Shown here: positions 59,626 through 64,000 of the stretch, one piece after another
How positions within the stretch are numbered: position 1 is the first letter of the stretch
Layout: every line of letters starts with the position of its first letter
Assembly (NCBI RefSeq): GCF_000341225.1
Contig: NZ_ANAC01000026.1
Location: 18,952-82,951, forward strand
Direction: 5' to 3'
Length of the DNA: 64,000 nt
Source: Nocardiopsis alba DSM 43377
GTDB lineage: Bacteria > Actinomycetota > Actinomycetes > Streptosporangiales > Streptosporangiaceae
The notes under the pieces: generated by a model
What the model was told of the DNA's origin: nothing
What the model saw: only the letters and a program-made list of their open reading frames with translations
Database searches by the model: none
Position numbers and translations under genes: made by a program

Positions 59626-60125
59626 CGACCCGAACGGACGACGCACGCGATCGGAACCCCGAGGGGCGCGCCCAGAATCAGCGGCCTCGCGACCGCTATG
59701 GGCGGCCGATGCCGCACGGTAGCAGGGGAGAGGTCGAACGGGTCCCCGACGACGCCGAGTTCACCGTGGAGGAAGGGTTGAACGAGGCCCAGCGTCTGCT
59801 CGATCAGGGGTACGCCTTCACCGCGCACGAGGTGCTCGAAGCGGTGTGGAAGTCGTCCCCGGAACCCGAGCGCGAGCTGTGGCGCGGGTTGGCGCAGACC
59901 GCGGTCGGGGTCACCCACGCCCAGCGCGGTAATCGGGTGGGTGCGGCCCGCCTGCTCCGCCGGGGCGCCGAGAGGGTGGAACCGTTCGGACCGAACGCCC
60001 CGCACGGCGTGGACGTGGCGGGGGTGGCCGGGTTCGCGCGAGGGCTGGCCGACGACCTCGACGCGGGACGCGCGACCTCCGGGGACGGTATCGACCCCTC
60101 GGGAATGCGGCTCCGCACCGCCTAG
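59622..60125 (+). CDS. DUF309 domain protein
   Basis: A 167-aa protein with the DUF309 signature FTAHEVLEAVWKSSPEPERE and WRGLAQTAVGVTHAQRGNRV, forming a small helical bundle with conserved His and Glu that may bind a metal. The first 45 residues are hydrophilic and disordered. ATG 59622 overlaps the hydrolase stop as ATGA, so it is the third gene of this operon. No function is established for the family. Confidence 0.9.
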   Translation: MTTRTDDARDRNPEGRAQNQRPRDRYGRPMPHGSRGEVERVPDDAEFTVEEGLNEAQRLLDQGYAFTAHEVLEAVWKSSPEPERELWRGLAQTAVGVTHAQRGNRVGAARLLRRGAERVEPFGPNAPHGVDVAGVAGFARGLADDLDAGRATSGDGIDPSGMRLRTA

Positions 60126-60631
60126 ATCCGGTTGGACCGAAACCCCCGCGCAGCCGAGGCGCAGGGGGCCACTGTGGCGCTCGCTGCCTCCTGTGGCCCC
60201 TGGGGGCGAAGAGGGACATTCCTGCTTCATGCTTCTATGTGTGGTTTAGTGTGCCGATGGCGTTAAAGCATTATGCAACGTTATTCGAGTGCCAAAGGCT
60301 CGTTGAAACTATTTATCCGAATCATGAGATCACCGGGGGGTCACATCTTCCGGCTCTCTTGAGAAAATGCCGAACCGGCCCTCTTATTCATTCTGATTCG
60401 TGCGTACAATCCCCGGATCACCGTTCGCGAGAACGCCACGCGAGCGGCGTGTACCACACAGAAGGGTGGCACCGCTTCGACCCCGACACGTGTGCCGTCA
60501 CTCCAGTTCATGAGCCTTTCGGACGGCGGCGCACACACCGCGGTGCGCGGCACCGGAGCCCGTGAGACGGCTGTTCCGCACACCTTGGACGGCGGGGCCG
60601 AAAAGAAAGTGCCCGTCTCAAGGAGGACGGA
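60126..60631. other. Long AT-richer leader/promoter region of hppA (506 bp)
   Basis: After a GC hairpin (60161-60202) comes an AT-richer stretch (about 60215-60420). TACAAT at 60405-60410 is a good -10 box and would give an mRNA leader of about 215 nt. No known riboswitch class is recognised. An open frame at 60257-60565 is not supported. Confidence 0.5.
60161..60202 (+). terminator. Terminator of the holin-hydrolase-DUF309 operon
   Basis: CAGGGGGCCAC pairs with GTGGCCCCTG with one bulged G around a 20-nt loop, 36 nt after the DUF309 stop. Confidence 0.6.
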
Positions 60632-63088
60632 TTGTCTGGGCTCAACCTCGCCGCGGGAAGCGGCATGGTCCTGGCACTGGAGGGCAGGGATCTCACACTT
60701 GTCATCGTCGTCATGGTGGTCGCGCTACTCGCGCTCGCCGTGGCGGGAATGCTCGTACGTGAGGTACTCTCCGCCGGCCAGGGCACCGAGCGAATGCGCA
60801 ATATCGCGGTCGCGGTTCAAGAAGGGGCCGGGGCCTACCTGAAGCGACAGTTCCGCACCCTCGCGGTCTTCGTCGTCGTCATCCCACTACTTCTGCTGAT
60901 GCTCCCCGCCGACACCTGGGGCATCGCCATCGGCAGGTCGGTCTTCTTCGCCCTCGGAGCACTGCTCTCCGCGGCCACCGGGTTCATCGGCATGTGGCTC
61001 GCGGTCCGCGGCAACGTCCGTGTGGCCGCCGCCGCCCGAGGAGGCGGCGAGAACGACGGTCGTACCGCGATGCGGATCGCCTTCCGCACCGGTGGCGTCG
61101 CCGGCATGATCACCGTCGGCCTCGGCCTCTTCGGCGCCGCGCTCGTCGTCGTCCTCTACCGGGGCGACGCGCCCATCGTCCTGGAGGGCTTCGGCTTCGG
61201 CGCCGCCCTCCTCGCGATGTTCATGCGTGTCGGCGGCGGCATCTTCACCAAGGCCGCCGACGTCGGCGCCGACCTCGTCGGCAAGGTCGAACAGGGCATC
61301 CCCGAGGACGATCCGCGCAACGCCGCCACCATCGCCGACAACGTCGGGGACAACGTGGGCGACTGCGCGGGCATGGCCGCCGACCTCTTCGAGTCCTACG
61401 CCGTGGTCCTCGTCGCCTCGCTCATCCTCGGCCGGGTCGCCTTCGGTACCGAGGGGCTCGTCTTCCCGCTCCTGGTCCCGATGATCGGCGTCATCACGGC
61501 CATGATCGGCATCTTCATCGTCGCCCCCAGGGCCAGGGACCGGTCCGCGATGAGCGCGATCAACCGCGGTTTCTTCATCTCCGCGGCGATCTCCGCAGTC
61601 CTGGTCACCCTGACCGCCCTGTGGTACCTGCCCGGCAGTTTCCAGGAGATGAACGGGGTGAGCGAGTCCGTCCTCCAGGAGATCGCCGCCGCGGGTACCG
61701 ACCCGGACCCGAGGTTCATCGCCATCGCCGCCGTCCTCATCGGCCTGGTGCTCGCCGCCGCCATCCAGCTCCTCACCGGCTACTTCACCGAGACCGACAA
61801 GCGTCCGGTCAGGGACATCGGGGAGAGCTCCCGTACCGGGGCCGCCACCGTCATCCTCTCCGGCATCTCCGTCGGTCTGGAGTCGGCGGTCTACTCGGCC
61901 CTGCTCATCGCGGGTGCCGTCTACGCGGCCTTCCTCCTCGGAGGCGGGTCCATCACCCTGAGCCTGTTCGCCGTCGCCCTCGCGGGCACGGGGCTCCTCA
62001 CCACCGTCGGCATCATCGTCGCGATGGACACCTTCGGTCCCGTCTCCGACAACGCCCAGGGCATCGCGGAGATGTCCGGTGACGTCGAGGGCAAGGGTGC
62101 CGACATCCTCACCGGTCTCGACGCCGTCGGAAACACGACCAAGGCCATCACCAAGGGGATCGCGATCGCCACGGCGGTCCTGGCCGCCACCGCTCTCTTC
62201 GGGGCCTTCCGGACCTCGGTGCAGGAACGTCTCGGGGACACCGAGGTCTTCTCCCTGTCCCTCGACGAACCCGACGTGCTCGTCGGCGTGATCATCGGCG
62301 CCGGCGTCGTCTTCTTCTTCTCCGGCCTGGCCATCATGGCGGTCGGTCGCGCGGCGCAGCGCGTGGTCATGGAGGTGCGCGACCAGTTCCGTACCCGCCC
62401 GGGGATCATGGACGGCACCGAGAAGCCGGAGTACGCGCGGGTGGTCGACATCTGCACCAAGGACTCCCTGAGGGAACTGGTCACCCCGGGCCTGCTCGCG
62501 GTCCTGGCTCCCATCGCCGTCGGGTTCGCCTTCGGGTACGCGCCGTTGGGCGCCTTCCTCGGTGGGGCCATCGCCGCGGGTGTGCTCATGGCGGTGTTCC
62601 TGTCCAACGCGGGAGGCGCCTGGGACAACGCCAAGAAGCTCGTCGAGGACGGGCACCACGGAGGGAAGGGGTCCGAGGCGCACGAGGCCACCATCATCGG
62701 CGACACCGTGGGCGACCCCTTCAAGGACACCGCGGGTCCGGCCATCAACCCGTTGCTCAAGGTGATGAACCTGGTCGCGCTGATCGTCGCCCCCAGCGTG
62801 GTGATCTACGCGGACAACGTCGTCCTCCGGGCCGTGGTGACCGTGGTCGCGGTCGGACTCCTGGTCGCGGCCGTGCTCTGGTCGAAGAACCGCGGCGCCG
62901 GCGGCGAGACGGACCCGGCCGACCTGGAGGGGAGCGTGGAGCCCGAGGCCGCTCCCGAACACGACGGCGGTACGGCGCTCGGAGACGGGGGCTCGTCCCC
63001 GTCCGGGAACGTCGACGGCGATGTGATCGGGAACGGTGAGGGAGAACGCAGGGAGGAGGCCCGCGCCGGAGACGTCGGTAAGGACTGA
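60632..63088 (+). CDS. hppA: Membrane-bound proton-pumping pyrophosphatase, K+-independent type
   Basis: An 818-aa pump with about sixteen TM segments that couples pyrophosphate hydrolysis to proton export. The pyrophosphate/Mg site is EDDPRNAATIADNVGDNVGD near residues 225-245, with a second DNAQGIAEMSGDVEG region and a third GDTVGDPFKDTAGPAIN region. Lys in VGNTTKAITKG marks the potassium-independent subclass. TTG 60632 is chosen because AGGAGG (60621-60626) lies 5 nt upstream; the next ATG is eleven codons later. The acidic tail beyond the last TM segment (about 760-818) is unusual. Confidence 0.96.
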   Translation: MSGLNLAAGSGMVLALEGRDLTLVIVVMVVALLALAVAGMLVREVLSAGQGTERMRNIAVAVQEGAGAYLKRQFRTLAVFVVVIPLLLLMLPADTWGIAIGRSVFFALGALLSAATGFIGMWLAVRGNVRVAAAARGGGENDGRTAMRIAFRTGGVAGMITVGLGLFGAALVVVLYRGDAPIVLEGFGFGAALLAMFMRVGGGIFTKAADVGADLVGKVEQGIPEDDPRNAATIADNVGDNVGDCAGMAADLFESYAVVLVASLILGRVAFGTEGLVFPLLVPMIGVITAMIGIFIVAPRARDRSAMSAINRGFFISAAISAVLVTLTALWYLPGSFQEMNGVSESVLQEIAAAGTDPDPRFIAIAAVLIGLVLAAAIQLLTGYFTETDKRPVRDIGESSRTGAATVILSGISVGLESAVYSALLIAGAVYAAFLLGGGSITLSLFAVALAGTGLLTTVGIIVAMDTFGPVSDNAQGIAEMSGDVEGKGADILTGLDAVGNTTKAITKGIAIATAVLAATALFGAFRTSVQERLGDTEVFSLSLDEPDVLVGVIIGAGVVFFFSGLAIMAVGRAAQRVVMEVRDQFRTRPGIMDGTEKPEYARVVDICTKDSLRELVTPGLLAVLAPIAVGFAFGYAPLGAFLGGAIAAGVLMAVFLSNAGGAWDNAKKLVEDGHHGGKGSEAHEATIIGDTVGDPFKDTAGPAINPLLKVMNLVALIVAPSVVIYADNVVLRAVVTVVAVGLLVAAVLWSKNRGAGGETDPADLEGSVEPEAAPEHDGGTALGDGGSSPSGNVDGDVIGNGEGERREEARAGDVGKD

Positions 63089-63107
63089 CGGAGAAGAGGT
63101 CTTCTCC

Positions 63108-63147
63108 GACGAGGCCGTCCGGGGGCCGACCCCCGGACGGCCTCGTC
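63108..63147 (+). terminator. Terminator after hppA
   Basis: 18-bp stem (core GAGGCCGTCCGGGGG/CCCCCGGACGGCCTC) with a CCGA loop. A second small hairpin (GGAGAAGA/TCTTCTCC) precedes it at about 63090-63107. Confidence 0.88.
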
Positions 63148-63199
63148 ATATGCGCACCTACCCTGAGGGAAAGACGTAGGTGAGAGGGAGTGGGTCGCG

Positions 63200-63292
63200 G
63201 TGTCCGGAATGAAGGGGCTGTTCGTCATCCTCGGGGTCATGTTCGGCTTCATGGCGTTCCTGGCCATCGTCGCGACGGTGGTGTCGCCGTGA
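63200..63292 (+). CDS. 30-aa membrane peptide coupled to sixA
   Basis: GTG 63200 opens a 30-codon frame consisting almost entirely of one hydrophobic helix (KGLFVILGVMFGFMAFLAIV). AGGGAG lies about 9 nt upstream. The stop overlaps the next start as GTGA, so it is probably translated with sixA from one mRNA, starting near TACCCT (about 63159). I do not recognise it. The tight overlap argues that it is a real gene. Confidence 0.6.
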   Translation: MSGMKGLFVILGVMFGFMAFLAIVATVVSP

Positions 63293-63762
63293 CCCGCACT
63301 CTGTTGCTGATGCGGCACGCCCAGGCCGAGGACGGCGCCGGGAGGGTGGATTTCGACCGTCCCCTCACCGATCGCGGGCGTGCCCAGGCCGAGTCGGTCG
63401 GCCGTCTGCTCGTCGAGCGGGGATACCGGCCGGACCATGTCGTCTGTTCCTCCGCTCTGCGCACGCGGCAGACCCTCGAGGGGGTCTTGGCGGCGATGGG
63501 TCATGAGCCCGAGGTCGACCACACCGAGGCCGCCTACCTCGCCGGACCGGAGAGCCTTCTGGAACTGGTGGGTTATGTGGACCCCGAGGTGAACACGTTG
63601 CTGGTGGTGGGACACAACCCGACCATCGCCCAGGTCGCCTCCTCCTTCGTGGGGCCCGAGGCTCTGGCGGCCTTCTCTCCGGCCACCGTGGCCTCGGTGG
63701 AGCTGGAGGTCGAGTGGCTCTACGCGGCCCCGGGAACGGGGGCCGGGTACATCCTCGGCTGA
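63289..63762 (+). CDS. sixA: SixA-type histidine phosphatase
   Basis: A 157-aa phosphohistidine phosphatase of the RHG superfamily. The catalytic motif LLLMRHAQAE has the RHG-type Arg-His (phosphorylated His in RHA). The second Arg lies in CSSALRTRQTLEG and the second His in LLVVGHNPTIAQ. SixA enzymes remove phosphate from His residues of phosphotransfer proteins. GTG 63289 overlaps the preceding 30-aa frame. No two-component system is adjacent. Confidence 0.93.
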   Translation: MTRTLLLMRHAQAEDGAGRVDFDRPLTDRGRAQAESVGRLLVERGYRPDHVVCSSALRTRQTLEGVLAAMGHEPEVDHTEAAYLAGPESLLELVGYVDPEVNTLLVVGHNPTIAQVASSFVGPEALAAFSPATVASVELEVEWLYAAPGTGAGYILG

Positions 63763-63789
63763 TGTGACCCACGACACCACCGGAACCGT

Positions 63790-63818
63790 TTGCTTCGGCC
63801 GATGGGCGGGGGTAGTGT
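63790..63818 (+). promoter_or_regulatory. Outward-facing promoter, first of a tandem pair
   Basis: TTGCTT (63790-63795), 17-nt spacer, TAGTGT (63813-63818), then AGTCGC 6 nt after the -10 box. It drives something beyond the right edge; no gene starts in 63763-64000. Confidence 0.6.
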
Positions 63819-63972
63819 TCTCCGAGTCGCCTCCGACCGGTCCAAGGCCGCGAGGGGGGTCGAAATCCTCTCGATCGAAACGAACACGGATTCTCCGTGG
63901 GCGTGATCGGATCTTCGAATCGGACATCTTCTCTTTCTTAGCCGAAACGGTTCGGGCACTGCCCGGGGCATG

Positions 63973-63978
63973 TAGGAT
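63973..63978 (+). promoter_or_regulatory. Second promoter -10 box near the right edge
   Basis: TAGGAT followed 5 nt later by AGTCGC, repeating the pattern of the first promoter 160 bp upstream. The -35 element is weak (GTTCGG region). Confidence 0.4.
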
Positions 63979-64000
63979 GAAAGAGTCGCTTCCCGGAAGC

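Noticed and set aside
60257..60565. 102-aa frame upstream of hppA, preceded by TTTAGT
   Set aside because: Codon composition is unlike all neighbours, it has no recognised motif and it spans the likely hppA promoter; I treat it as leader sequence.
1..64000. CRISPR array, integrase or complete insertion sequence
   Set aside because: No regularly spaced repeats, no recombinase signature and no transposase frame were seen.

Overview
The window is chromosomal DNA from a high-GC actinobacterium. It contains bldG, a Bpa/PafE proteasome activator, a marP-type protease, a potassium-independent H+-pyrophosphatase, a chitin-type LPMO and an AfsR-like regulator. Together these suggest a filamentous actinomycete, perhaps Nocardiopsaceae or a relative. 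The genus is inferred from gene content and was not tested by any search. There is no plasmid or phage backbone and no CRISPR array.

Layout. 1-8.5 kb: tail of an unidentified gene, pheA, serS, then bpa and a quinone oxidoreductase in the opposite direction, a MinD-like ATPase and two tandem universal stress proteins. 8.5-14.3 kb (accessory in character): an HNH nuclease beside tRNA-Ser(TGA), a thioesterase behind a palindromic operator, a stand-alone DnaN paralogue, a cluster of five DnaA boxes, a DUF2786 protein, a MITE-like element, a small membrane protein and a NUDIX hydrolase. 14.3-18 kb: a multi-pass membrane protein and a three-gene overlapping operon of single-TM proteins. 18-24 kb: a 55-aa acidic ORF, a 1005-aa SARP/NB-ARC/TPR regulator, DUF2236 and DUF4037. 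24-32 kb: LPMO, two DUF3558-like paralogues, an MFS pump with a divergent TetR gene and two operators, a DUF3883 restriction-like nuclease, an aldo/keto reductase, a membrane-anchored protein and tRNA-Pro(CGG).

32-46 kb is a housekeeping block that matches the mycobacterial Rv3671c-Rv3683 neighbourhood: metallophosphoesterase, YqeY, a PonA2-like PBP with PASTA, two ArsA/Get3-like ATPases, a DUF4177-like protein, RidA, NUDIX, an MBL hydrolase, Crp, Nth, CoA-type NUDIX and MarP. The WhiB gene expected between PBP and ArsA is missing. 46-54 kb: the bldG/anti-sigma pair, a DUF1998-type helicase and a compact Tad/Flp pilus locus in two convergent halves. 55-64 kb: a degenerate Fic protein divergent from acs, a holin-family membrane protein, an alpha/beta hydrolase lacking its nucleophile, DUF309, hppA, and a 30-residue membrane peptide coupled to sixA. 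The right edge has two promoter-like boxes facing outwards.

Regulation. At least sixteen genes have a TANNNT box 6-9 nt before their start codon and little or no Shine-Dalgarno sequence, so leaderless transcription appears common. Genes inside operons instead use 4-nt ATGA/GTGA overlaps, and most convergent gene pairs share a GC-rich bidirectional hairpin terminator.
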